Shown: in pieces, positions 1 to 7,927 of the stretch
Layout of the letters: every line of letters begins with the position of its first letter
Numbering within the stretch: the first letter of the stretch is position 1
Origin: Collinsella aerofaciens
GTDB lineage: Bacteria > Actinomycetota > Coriobacteriia > Coriobacteriales > Coriobacteriaceae
Assembly (NCBI RefSeq): GCF_009876115.1
Contig: NZ_WWSY01000021.1
Coordinates: forward strand, 1-64,000
Length of the DNA stretch: 64,000 bases
Direction: 5' to 3'
Notes under the pieces: model-generated
The model's input: only the letters and a program-made list of their open reading frames with translations
Told to the model about the DNA's origin: nothing
Database searches by the model: none
Program-made: the position numbers and the translations under genes

Positions 1-2
1 CA

Positions 3-38
3 GGCCCCGCCGACCGATTGCAAGCGGTCGGCGGGGCC
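3..38. terminator. Strong hairpin at the window edge
   Basis: A perfect 13-bp inverted repeat (3-15 with 26-38, loop 16-25). Its high G+C and position between genes suggest an intrinsic terminator, probably of a gene to the left of the window. The + side is followed only by a weak T-rich stretch, so direction cannot be fixed. Confidence 0.5.
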
Positions 39-76
39 ATTGTGGCTCTTGACAGCGGATTGGGTCATATGAGCGA

Positions 77-175
77 AAACCCGCCAGGGCGAGCAAGGTG
101 CCTTGAAACGAGGCGGCATTGACCTTCTGGTCATGCCGCCGAAGTTGAAAGGCAGATTGCCGCTCTGGCGGGTTT
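77..175 (-). ncRNA. Long structured element downstream of pyrE
   Basis: About 99 nt fold into one long interrupted hairpin. The outer stem pairs 77-87 with 165-175 perfectly. A middle stem pairs 88-102 with 151-164, with small mismatches. The apical stem pairs 112-124 with 129-140, with one bulge. The internal loop carries TTGAAA on both sides. On the minus strand the structure ends in a GGCGGGTTTTC tail, so it could be a terminator-like 3' end of pyrE or an independent small RNA. I cannot assign it to a named family. Confidence 0.35.
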
Positions 176-188
176 GCAGCGTCGAGCA

Positions 189-216
189 GTTACGGCGTTT
201 GGTAAAACGCCGTAAC
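189..216 (-). terminator. Hairpin overlapping the pyrE stop
   Basis: A perfect 12-bp stem (189-200 with 205-216) with a four-base loop overlaps the last base of the pyrE stop codon. It lacks a T tract right after the stem. It may protect the 3' end or act together with the longer structure at 77-175. Confidence 0.4.
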
Positions 217-896
217 TAACGTGCTCCGTACTGCTCGTAGTAGGCGTCGATAGCGGTCTTGAGCTCGTCGTCGATGACGACCTTGCCGTCGATCTCGTGG
301 TTGTAGAGGGTCTCGACGACCTCGGCCATGGAGACGATGCTCGCGACGGGGAAACCGTACTTGGCCTCGATCTCCTTCTGCGCGGTGGTCACGCCACCCT
401 TGCCGACCTCCATGCGGTTGAGGGACACGATGAGGCCCTTGATCTCGACATCGGCAGCAGCCTTGACCTTGGGATAGGTCTCGTCGATGGACTTACCGCT
501 GGTGGTGACGTCCTCGACCATGACCACGCGGTCGCCGTCCTGGGGCTCGTAGCCCAGCAGGTTGCCCTTGTCGGCGCCGTGGTCCTTGGCCTCCTTGCGA
601 TCGCAGCAGTACTTGACCTCCTTGCCGTACAGCTCGTGGTAGGCAATTGCGGTCACGACGGCCAGCGGAATACCCTTGTAGGCCGGTCCAAACAGCACGT
701 CAAAGTCGTCGCCAAAGTTATCGTGGATGGCCTGGGCGTAATACTCGCCCAGCTTCTTGAGCTGATAGCCCGTCACATAGGCGCCGGCGTTCATAAAGAA
801 CGGGGACTGACGGCCGCTCTTGAGCGTAAAGCTGCCGAATTTAAGAACGTCGGACTCAACCATGAACTTGATGAACTCTTGCTTGTAAGCCTCCAT
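216..896 (-). CDS. pyrE: Orotate phosphoribosyltransferase
   Basis: 226 aa. Transfers ribose 5-phosphate from PRPP to orotate to give OMP in cytosolic pyrimidine synthesis. The protein shows the usual PRTase features: a FGPAYKGIPLA segment, the KEAKDHG flexible loop, and the PRPP motif VVMVEDVTTSGKS with its paired acidic residues. Length is normal for bacterial PyrE of the longer class. I start at 896 because GAGAGGAG lies just upstream; the longer open frame to 980 has no ribosome site and no family similarity. It stands alone here, with structured RNA after its stop. No attenuator is visible in the short upstream region. Confidence 0.95.
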   Translation of the reverse strand: MEAYKQEFIKFMVESDVLKFGSFTLKSGRQSPFFMNAGAYVTGYQLKKLGEYYAQAIHDNFGDDFDVLFGPAYKGIPLAVVTAIAYHELYGKEVKYCCDRKEAKDHGADKGNLLGYEPQDGDRVVMVEDVTTSGKSIDETYPKVKAAADVEIKGLIVSLNRMEVGKGGVTTAQKEIEAKYGFPVASIVSMAEVVETLYNHEIDGKVVIDDELKTAIDAYYEQYGAR

Positions 897-1025
897 GCGG
901 GCTCCTCTCGTAATCGCGTACGTGCCTTCCAGTTTAGCGCAGGCAGGGCGCGTTGCGGGCGCGCTTTGGGGCCTCGGCATTCTGTAAAGGCTTTGTCAGG
1001 GGCAATGGTTTTCCAAACATTGGGG

Positions 1026-1054
1026 TTGACACGGCAAACCCCCTCATCAAGAAT
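1026..1054 (+). promoter_or_regulatory. Candidate promoter for leader/mgtA
   Basis: A perfect -35 TTGACA (1026-1031) is followed after 17 bp by AAGAAT (1049-1054), a 4/6 match to the -10 consensus. It lies about 280 bp before mgtA and 70 bp before a small ORF with a strong ribosome site. Confidence 0.45.
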
Positions 1055-1120
1055 ACGGGCGGATTGTAACGGGTACGAGATACCCAAAGCGCGCCGCGCC
1101 CGGCCTTAAGGAGGTGTGCC

Positions 1121-1192
1121 ATGGAAGGCAGTCATAGTCGAAAAACCTGCATGTCGCCCTCGGCACGCCGCGAGGATTCCGCGCACGCATAA
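1121..1192 (+). CDS. Possible 23-aa leader peptide upstream of mgtA
   Basis: ATG at 1121 follows a near-perfect Shine-Dalgarno sequence (TAAGGAGGTG) and runs 23 codons to TAA at 1190-1192. The peptide, MEGSHSRKTC followed by 13 residues, has no recognised domain. Its placement between a good promoter and mgtA, with a hairpin (1214-1249) after it, resembles the layout of magnesium-transporter leader peptides such as MgtL. That is an analogy: the sequence does not resemble MgtL, and the hairpin belongs to a dispersed repeat family. It could also be a chance ORF. Confidence 0.35.
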   Translation: MEGSHSRKTCMSPSARREDSAHA

Positions 1193-1213
1193 GCGCCAAC
1201 AGCCGATCGTCAA

Positions 1214-1249
1214 AACCACCACAAAGGTGCCTGTCCCTTTGTGGTGGTT
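1214..1249 (+). repeat. CCACCACAAAGG palindrome, copy 1
   Basis: A perfect 14-bp stem (1214-1227 with 1236-1249) around a TGCCTGTC loop. Related copies lie at 4152-4172 (half), 7875-7889 plus 9344-9362 (split by an IS) and 19533-19583. Confidence 0.8.
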
Positions 1250-1331
1250 CGAAAGCATGACGTGAGCGACATCTAGGTTTTTTGAAGCACATACGACACG
1301 TACGCTAACTCCCTTCAACAAGGAGGACCCT

Positions 1332-4100
1332 ATGCTGATGCTCAAAACCGCCACGGTACTCGAAGCCATCTCCAAGCGCCGCCGCACGGCGCGCCCCGCC
1401 GCTCATACCGGCATGTCCAAGAACACCATATTCGCCGCCACCCATAGCGCCGAGGATGCCCTCGTGCTGCTCGACGCCACAGCCGACGGCCTCACCGCCG
1501 AGCACGCCGCCGAGCGCCTGAGCGCCGTCGGCCCCAACACCATCGAAGCGCCGACCAAGACGCTCGCCCGCCGCATCGCCGACGCGTTCGTCGATCCCTT
1601 CGCTGGCATCCTCGCCGCCCTCGCACTGGTCTCGCTCTACATCGACGTGCTCGCCGTGCCCGAGCTGCAGCGTGACCCCTCCACGGTCATCGTCATCGGC
1701 ATCATGCTGCTGGTATCGGGCGGCATGAAGTTTATCCAGGAAGCCCGCAGCGGCAATGCGGCCGAGGCCCTTAAGGACCTGGTCTCCAGCACCTGCTGTG
1801 CCCTGCGCGACGGCGAGCGCGTCGAGATCCCCTTCGACGAGCTCGTCCCCGGCGATGTAATCCGCCTCTCTGCCGGCGACATGGTGCCGGCAGATGCCCG
1901 CATCATCACCGCGCGCGACCTGTTTGTGATCGAGTCCGCACTCACCGGCGAGAGCGAGGCCGTCGAGAAGACCGCTGCCATCACCGTCGTCGAGGGTGCC
2001 GACGGCTCCGCGCTACCACTCTCTGCCTGCAAGAACATCGTCTTTACCGGCACCTCCGTGCAAAACGGCACCGCCATGGCGCTTGTCGTTGCCACCGGCT
2101 CGGACACCTACCTGGGCGGCATCGCCAAGATACTCAACGGGCGCGGCGAGAAGAGCGCGTTTGACCGCGGCGTCTCGAGCGTCTCCATGTTGCTCGTACG
2201 CCTCATGCTCGTTATGGCGCCGGCCGTCTTTGCCATCAACGCCGCCACCAAGGGCAACGTCATCGACGCGCTGCTGTTCGCCACGAGCGTGGCCGTGGGC
2301 ATCACGCCGCAGATGCTTCCCGTCATCGTGACCACGAGCCTGTCGCAGGGCGCCAAGGACCTCGCCCGCCGCCAGGTTATCGTCAAGGAGCTGCCGGCGA
2401 TCCAAAACCTCGGCGCGATGGACGTCCTGTGCTGCGACAAGACCGGCACCCTCACCGAAGACCGCATCGTGCTCGAGCGCTACCTCAACACCGACGGCAA
2501 CGAGGATGCGCGCGTGCTGCGCCATGCGTTTTTGAACAGCTTCTTCCAGACCGGCCTCAAAAACCTTATCGACCTGGCCGTCATCGACCGTGCCGATGTG
2601 ACGCCCTCGACCGTCGTGCCCGATTCTATGCTGGGCCAGAGCCTGCGCGACCGCTATACCAAGGTCGACGAGGTGCCCTTCGATTTCTCGCGCCGCCGCC
2701 TGAGCGTAGTTGTCGCCGACGCCCAGGGCAAAACCCAGATGGTCACCAAGGGAGCTGCCGAGGAAATGCTCGAGATCTGCTCCTTTGTCGAGGTCGATGG
2801 CGCCGCCCAGCCGCTTACCGAAGATAAGCTCGCCCAGATTCGCAAGCAGGTCGCCGGGCTCAACGCCGAGGGCCTGCGCGTGATTGCCGTGGCGCAGAAA
2901 ACCAATCCGCGCTGCGTGGGCGAGTTTGGCATTGCCGACGAATGCGACATGGTGTTGATGGGCTTTTTGGCCTTCCTCGATCCGCCCAAGGCGAGTGCCG
3001 CGGGCGCCGTCGCCACGCTCGAGGCCAAGGGTGTGGCGGTCAAGGTCCTGACCGGCGACAACGACCGCGTCGCCGCCACCGTCTGCGAACAGATCGGTAT
3101 CGACGCGAGCAACGTCTTGCTCGGCTCCGAGATCGATGCGCTCGATGACGCCGAACTTGCCGAGCGCGCCGAGAACACCCACCTCTTCGCCAAGCTCTCG
3201 CCTCTGCAGAAGGCGCGCCTGGTGCGCGTCATGCGCGAGCTGCTCGGTCACACCGTGGGCTTTATGGGTGACGGCATCAACGACGCCGCCGCCATGCGCG
3301 CGAGCGACTGCGGCATCTCGGTCGACTCCGCCGTCGACATCGCCAAGGAATCCGCCGACATCATCTTGCTCCAGAAAGACCTGGGCGTGCTCGAGCGCGG
3401 CATCATCGAAGGCCGCCGCACCTACGGCAACCTGCTCAAGTACCTCAAGACCACGGTGAGCTCCAACTTTGGCAACGTGCTATCCGTGACCGTCGCGAGC
3501 CTGTTCTTGCCATTCTTGCCCATGAGCGCTCTGCAGTTGGTGCTGCTGTCGCTGGTCTACGAGATCGTGTGCATCGCGCTGCCGTGGGACACCGTCGATG
3601 ACGCCTGGACTGCCCGTCCGCGTGCCTGGGATGCCGCGTCCATTAAGGGCTTTATGCTCGAGTTGGGTCCCGTGAGCTCACTGTTTGATATCGTGACTTT
3701 CGCCGCGCTCTTCTTTGTGGTGTGCCCCGCCGCCGTGGGCGCAAGCTGGGCAGAGCTTGCCGCTATAGGCGACGTCGCAGGCATGGCGGCCTTTACGGCG
3801 CTCTTCCAGAGCGGTTGGTTTGTCGAGTCCATGTGGTCGCAGACGCTCGTGGTCCACATGCTGCGCTCCCCGCGCCTGCCACGCCCGCGCGACCACGCCG
3901 CGCCCGCGCTGTGCCTCCTCACCGTGCTGGGCCTGGTGCTCGTCACCTGGCTACCGGCAAGCCCCATCGCCGATGCGCTGGGTCTCATGCCGCTGCCGCC
4001 AATCTTCTTCGCGCTGCTCATCGGCATTGTCGCCGCCTACATCGCGCTCACCCAACTGGCCAAGCGCCGCTACATCGCCCGCCACGGCGAGCTGCTGTAA
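1332..4100 (+). CDS. mgtA: Magnesium-translocating P-type ATPase
   Basis: 922 aa, typical for type IIIB P-ATPases that import Mg2+ across the inner membrane with ATP hydrolysis. Seen directly: the TGES actuator loop, the phosphorylation motif DKTGTLT (Asp about residue 369), the TGDN nucleotide-binding segment, the GDGINDA hinge motif, and a ten-helix membrane pattern. The segment VCIALPWDTVDDA near the C-terminal helices matches the MgtA/MgtB signature rather than a Ca2+ or K+ pump. AAGGAGGACCCT immediately precedes the ATG. A promoter, a possible leader peptide and a hairpin upstream leave room for attenuation, but no known Mg2+ riboswitch is recognised. No MgtC partner is adjacent. Confidence 0.93.
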   Translation: MLMLKTATVLEAISKRRRTARPAAHTGMSKNTIFAATHSAEDALVLLDATADGLTAEHAAERLSAVGPNTIEAPTKTLARRIADAFVDPFAGILAALALVSLYIDVLAVPELQRDPSTVIVIGIMLLVSGGMKFIQEARSGNAAEALKDLVSSTCCALRDGERVEIPFDELVPGDVIRLSAGDMVPADARIITARDLFVIESALTGESEAVEKTAAITVVEGADGSALPLSACKNIVFTGTSVQNGTAMALVVATGSDTYLGGIAKILNGRGEKSAFDRGVSSVSMLLVRLMLVMAPAVFAINAATKGNVIDALLFATSVAVGITPQMLPVIVTTSLSQGAKDLARRQVIVKELPAIQNLGAMDVLCCDKTGTLTEDRIVLERYLNTDGNEDARVLRHAFLNSFFQTGLKNLIDLAVIDRADVTPSTVVPDSMLGQSLRDRYTKVDEVPFDFSRRRLSVVVADAQGKTQMVTKGAAEEMLEICSFVEVDGAAQPLTEDKLAQIRKQVAGLNAEGLRVIAVAQKTNPRCVGEFGIADECDMVLMGFLAFLDPPKASAAGAVATLEAKGVAVKVLTGDNDRVAATVCEQIGIDASNVLLGSEIDALDDAELAERAENTHLFAKLSPLQKARLVRVMRELLGHTVGFMGDGINDAAAMRASDCGISVDSAVDIAKESADIILLQKDLGVLERGIIEGRRTYGNLLKYLKTTVSSNFGNVLSVTVASLFLPFLPMSALQLVLLSLVYEIVCIALPWDTVDDAWTARPRAWDAASIKGFMLELGPVSSLFDIVTFAALFFVVCPAAVGASWAELAAIGDVAGMAAFTALFQSGWFVESMWSQTLVVHMLRSPRLPRPRDHAAPALCLLTVLGLVLVTWLPASPIADALGLMPLPPIFFALLIGIVAAYIALTQLAKRRYIARHGELL

Positions 4101-4151
4101 CGCACGAGTTGTGACGCTCGACCCATCAGGCGGTCAAAAAGTCCCGCCTCA

Positions 4152-4172
4152 CTGTCCCCTTTGTGGTGGTTT
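4152..4172 (-). repeat. Half copy of the CCACCACAAAGG palindrome
   Basis: Only the CTGTCCCCTTTGTGGTGG half is present, between mgtA and the convergent lipoprotein gene. It looks like a decayed or deleted copy of the family. Confidence 0.6.
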
Positions 4173-4179
4173 TGGTGCG

Positions 4180-4866
4180 CTACGAGGCATTGGTCAGGCG
4201 GCTCCAGAGTTCGTCAATATCGATTTGGTCGCCGCCGCTCAGATAACCGGTGTGAATAAAAGACTCACTATAGATATAGATGTCATGCGCGCTGTCGCCA
4301 TCATCTTCGGTGTCGTAGGCCGAAATCACGTAACGGCTGCCGTCGAGCGCCTTGACCAGCCAATACACGGAATCGTCGATTGTGCACTTCTCCTGCACTA
4401 TCGCCGCATCGCCGATTGCGCCGGTGAGCGCACGATTGCCCGTCGTATAGCCGCCCACCGAGAGCAAAATCGCCACGCTATCGTCTCCGCCGCCCGGCTC
4501 AAGTTCCTCGTACTCGGACTCCGAAAGCGGTATCGCGCTGTTCGCAAGTTCGTCCACGTCATCCGAAATCTTAGAAAAGGTAAAAGCGAAAAGTCCCGCG
4601 TCATCGGCGGCACCGTAGCCCACGCTCTCGCCTTGCCACTCATAGTTTTGATGCTTGAGCAGGCGCACCAGGTCGGCGCCGTCCAAGTTGATCGCAGCAT
4701 AGACCGTCACGTTGGCGTTGTCGTCTACACAGGCGGCGTCCGCCGTGGTCGCCTTCTTGGCACCGCCCGCGCCGCCCAATCCGCCCGAGCAGCCAGCCAG
4801 CGCACAAGCCAGCGCACCCGCGCCTGCCACAAAGGCCGCACGGTTCATCGTCACTTCATTCATCAT
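4180..4866 (-). CDS. Putative lipoprotein
   Basis: 228 aa. A basic-hydrophobic leader ends in the lipobox LAGC, followed by a Gly/Ala-rich tether, so it should be acylated and anchored on the outer face of the membrane. The remainder is a small soluble domain, acidic and without a motif I recognise. It ends in IDELWSRL, very like the ends of the next two lipid- or membrane-anchored proteins upstream (IDEFWQEK and ADELWRQL), so these are probably paralogues. GAGGAA lies before the ATG at 4866; an ATG three codons on would also keep a good leader. It is last in a four-gene minus-strand operon starting at 7763. Confidence 0.75.
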   Translation of the reverse strand: MMNEVTMNRAAFVAGAGALACALAGCSGGLGGAGGAKKATTADAACVDDNANVTVYAAINLDGADLVRLLKHQNYEWQGESVGYGAADDAGLFAFTFSKISDDVDELANSAIPLSESEYEELEPGGGDDSVAILLSVGGYTTGNRALTGAIGDAAIVQEKCTIDDSVYWLVKALDGSRYVISAYDTEDDGDSAHDIYIYSESFIHTGYLSGGDQIDIDELWSRLTNAS

Positions 4867-4901
4867 GTTCGTTCCTCGCTATGGTATTGGCCACGTCGCA
4901 C

Positions 4902-5660
4902 CTAGCCGAGCGCGCGTCCAGTCTTTTCCTGCCAAAACTCGTCTATCGTCGGAGCACCGCCGCCCTGGGTAAACCTACCGGTCTTGATAGCCTCCTCGGT
5001 AATGAGATCCAAGCGGTAGTCACCGTTTTCCATCGGACTCGCCATGGCAACGTGCCGCGCCATGTTGGAACCGTATACGCACGCGATCCATGAGCCCGAA
5101 GTAATCTGCGCCCGGTCCTCGACCGGCACGGAAAAGCCCGCGATAACATCCTCGCAGCTCGAATAGCCCGAAAGTTGCAGCGTGAACATCACGGTGCTTC
5201 CGGTGCCGCCCTTGTCGAGCTTTCCGATTTCGTCCTCGCCGAGCCATTCGGTCGCGCCGTCCTTGCTGATATTGCAGACGCTGAGCACGTGTCCCGCCTC
5301 GTCCTCGTACATCTCGAGCGCGTCTTGCCAGGTATAGCCCTGCTGCGAGGCAAACTCCTGCAACTGCCAGCCCTTAAGCTCGAGGAGCGCCGCGATGCTG
5401 ATGTTGCGGTGCGCATCCCAGCAATCATCCGACCACGTATCGAACGCATCCGCCGAGCCGCTGTCCGCGCCCGGGCCGCGGTCCGCGTCGCCGGAATCGC
5501 CCGACGTCGCACCCGCGTCCATCTTGTCCTTTACCGGGCGGTCGTCGTTAAAACCCGTCGCATCCTGCGTCCGCTGTCCGCCGCACCCCACAAGCGTCAG
5601 CAGCGCCGTTCCCGCCGCCGCGACAAATGCCGTGCGCGAAAGTACCGTCTCCCTCATCAT
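4902..5660 (-). CDS. Putative lipoprotein, paralogue of the next gene
   Basis: 252 aa. The signal peptide ends LTLVGC and is followed by an Asp/Gly-rich spacer (residues about 30-75) and a domain resembling the neighbouring lipoprotein. Both contain a predicted helix after ALLELKGWQLQ/RLLKHQNYEW and the shared tail. The start at 5660 follows AAAGGAAC; the longer frame to 5780 lies inside the upstream coding sequence and lacks a ribosome site. Function unknown. Co-transcription with a zinc-ribbon protein suggests an envelope-associated role, but no substrate can be inferred. Confidence 0.75.
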   Translation of the reverse strand: MMRETVLSRTAFVAAAGTALLTLVGCGGQRTQDATGFNDDRPVKDKMDAGATSGDSGDADRGPGADSGSADAFDTWSDDCWDAHRNISIAALLELKGWQLQEFASQQGYTWQDALEMYEDEAGHVLSVCNISKDGATEWLGEDEIGKLDKGGTGSTVMFTLQLSGYSSCEDVIAGFSVPVEDRAQITSGSWIACVYGSNMARHVAMASPMENGDYRLDLITEEAIKTGRFTQGGGAPTIDEFWQEKTGRALG

Positions 5661-5733
5661 TGTTCCTTTCCCGTTCTTTATCACAATGCCGAGAAACACA
5701 CCTGGCATCGATTCACACATAAGCCGCCTCACG

Positions 5734-7293
5734 CTATTGACGAGGCAGCTCCGTCCAGCCAAAACCGGGTTCAAAGCCATCGCGTGTACCGATCACATCG
5801 CCCGAACCGTTGACCCAGGCCTGGTCGGCCATCACCGAGACCTCGACATCGGTGCCGTCGGGTCTGACGTAATGGTTGACCCCGCGAATGGCATCGGAAT
5901 ACGAGGCCGCACCCGTGCCTACGCCCGCGCTGGAAAAATTGGCGGCGCTGGCAGCCATATTCGCGGCGTGCTGACGGTCGCTGCGATCGAACCACGCCTG
6001 CTGGTAGCTGTCGAACGCCGCCTGTTGCGAGGCATGCATCTGTTGCCAGGCTGCAAACTGCTGTTGCTGCTGGGCAATGTTCATCTGCGTGCGTTGGCGC
6101 TGCTCAAGCACCATCTGTTGCTTTTGAGCTGACGCTTCGCGTGCAATCGCCGGATTGAGCCGCAGAGTCGACGCCATTGATGCAAGCGCCGTGGTGGCTG
6201 CCTCGTCCAGGCGACCTTCTGGCGCAACCAAACAGAAGCTGTCCCTGATACGCCACTGCAGCAGGTCGGCCGCGCCCAGCTCGAACGACGCTCCGTCCGG
6301 GCAACCGTCTCGACCCGTGGGCTGTTCTTGCGCGACGCCCTGTCCCGCCGCTGCCGCCGCCTGGCGCTCGCGCAGGCGCTTGCCCAAAACACCGCCGATC
6401 AGCCCACTCGAAAGGCCCGCGCCCAGCAGCGCCTCGGCCCCAGCGGCAACACCTTTACCCATAGAACCCGCGACGCCGCCGATTGAAAACATATAGCCCT
6501 CGACTTTGGCCGCCACCGCGAGCTCGGTGGGCACCGGAGCGCCCGTGAGCCGATATCGACGCATGCGGCACTCATAGACCACATCACTCGGTTCCATCGA
6601 AAAGCCCTGGATTGCAAAGTCGTTTGCCGCCTCGCGCTTTACGCGGGCACGCTCGCGCTCGATATCGACCGCCGCGCTCGATGGGTACGGTTGCTCGGCA
6701 ACAACCTCTGCCCGCGCGCCCAGCCGTGCTGCACAGGCCTGAGCCAGCTCGTCGCAAGCTGCCTCCACGTGCACAAACACCTTGCGTTCGGTTTGCGTGG
6801 GGATACGCTTGGCAACGGCGCCCGCATCCACGTAGCAGAGCTCGGAGCGGTACATAATCCGCTCACCCATCGGACCCGCCGCCGTCACGCCAACCGAAAT
6901 CGGGCAGTCGAAACTGCCGCTGCGCTCAAGATGCGCTTCTTCGATATGCCAGCCCCGCGGCAGCGTCACCTGCGCGAGCGCCTGGCCGCCAGAGGTATCG
7001 CATGCGGCATGAAGCTCAAGGTCACCGATGTGAGGCGCATCCGTCGTGGCTGCGCCACGAGACGACGCGACGCCGGCAGTCTCCACCGGCGCATCCGCCG
7101 GCGCGTCCACACTCGGGTCGCCGCCTTCGTCCGCATCGTCATCGGCAGTCGCCCCATCTGTAGCCCCCACGGCGCCCGAGTAGCCCACAACGCCCTCAAG
7201 TCGGACGCCGCACCCCGGGCAAAATCGCACCGGCACGCCGGCGACCCGAGGCAGCTGCGCCCCGCACGCCGGGCAGAATCTCAAGTCACTCAT
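5734..7293 (-). CDS. Zinc-ribbon protein with Gln-rich C-terminal region
   Basis: 519 aa. The N-terminus has two CxxC knuckles (CPACG, then CPGCG 17 residues on), a typical zinc ribbon. Then come an acidic linker, a central domain of about 230 residues with a Gly-rich hydrophobic patch, a Gln-rich probable coiled coil (about residues 390-450), and a tail ending in WVNGSGDVIGTRDG. It has no signal peptide, so it is probably cytosolic. I start at 7293: TTAGGG lies nine bases upstream, and the zinc ribbon begins a few residues in. Function not recognised. It is second in the operon, between a membrane-anchored protein and two lipoproteins. Confidence 0.7.
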   Translation of the reverse strand: MSDLRFCPACGAQLPRVAGVPVRFCPGCGVRLEGVVGYSGAVGATDGATADDDADEGGDPSVDAPADAPVETAGVASSRGAATTDAPHIGDLELHAACDTSGGQALAQVTLPRGWHIEEAHLERSGSFDCPISVGVTAAGPMGERIMYRSELCYVDAGAVAKRIPTQTERKVFVHVEAACDELAQACAARLGARAEVVAEQPYPSSAAVDIERERARVKREAANDFAIQGFSMEPSDVVYECRMRRYRLTGAPVPTELAVAAKVEGYMFSIGGVAGSMGKGVAAGAEALLGAGLSSGLIGGVLGKRLRERQAAAAAGQGVAQEQPTGRDGCPDGASFELGAADLLQWRIRDSFCLVAPEGRLDEAATTALASMASTLRLNPAIAREASAQKQQMVLEQRQRTQMNIAQQQQQFAAWQQMHASQQAAFDSYQQAWFDRSDRQHAANMAASAANFSSAGVGTGAASYSDAIRGVNHYVRPDGTDVEVSVMADQAWVNGSGDVIGTRDGFEPGFGWTELPRQ

Positions 7294-7313
7294 CCCGTAC
7301 ATCCCTAATTTCG

Positions 7314-7763
7314 TTAGCTGTTTTTGATTGCGGCAAGCTGCCGCCATAACTCATCGGCACCGTTAAGTCGATACGCCGTCTTATCGAGCACGATGTTTTT
7401 GCCCTCAAGTTCTACCGATTGCTCCGAGCCATCCGTATAGACAAAGACGAGCGTTCGGCCGGCATCGCTCGTCCGCTCATCCACCGCATCCCCCACGGTG
7501 CAGCCATCGAGCGCGGCAAAAGTCGATGCGACCAGTTCGTCATCGTCGGTCTCATAGGCCGTCCGCGCCTCCCCGTCCTCGATAAGCTTGACCGCCACCG
7601 GAACGGCAGCGCAATCGTTGAGCGACACTTGCGCGGCAGTCTTTCCCTGAGCGCCATGTTCGCCGGCAACGTAAACTCGCATGAGTGTCACCGCCGCGGC
7701 AAAGACCACCACGGCGATAAGCGCGCCCGCAATTTTATTAGACGCGCAACCCCGAGACGCCAT
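7314..7763 (-). CDS. Small membrane-anchored protein
   Basis: 149 aa. One transmembrane helix (about residues 10-30) is followed by an extracytoplasmic domain of about 115 residues ending in ADELWRQLAAIKNS. That ending matches the C-termini of the two lipoproteins encoded further down, so three of the four proteins in this operon share a small terminal module carried on different anchors. GGAGGGGG precedes the ATG. This is the first gene of the operon. The IS3 element at 7890 sits just upstream and could separate it from its original promoter or supply a new one. Confidence 0.7.
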   Translation of the reverse strand: MASRGCASNKIAGALIAVVVFAAAVTLMRVYVAGEHGAQGKTAAQVSLNDCAAVPVAVKLIEDGEARTAYETDDDELVASTFAALDGCTVGDAVDERTSDAGRTLVFVYTDGSEQSVELEGKNIVLDKTAYRLNGADELWRQLAAIKNS

Positions 7764-7874
7764 AGGTGCACCCCCTCCGTTCTGCTCTGCTCAGCATCAC
7801 ATTCATATGCCTTTGAGCACCAAAACGGCAGGTGACAAATGTCTCATATTCATATTTTTGCAGGTAAAAAACCA

Positions 7875-7889
7875 CCACAAAGGTGCCTG
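7875..7889 (+). repeat. Left half of IS-interrupted palindrome
   Basis: CCACAAAGGTGCCTG ends exactly at the IS boundary. Together with 9347-9362 it rebuilds a complete CCACCACAAAGG palindrome once the IS and one copy of the CTG duplication are removed. Confidence 0.85.
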
Positions 7890-7927
7890 TGAACTGCGCC
7901 CCGAAACTTGGACTGAATAAATAGCGA

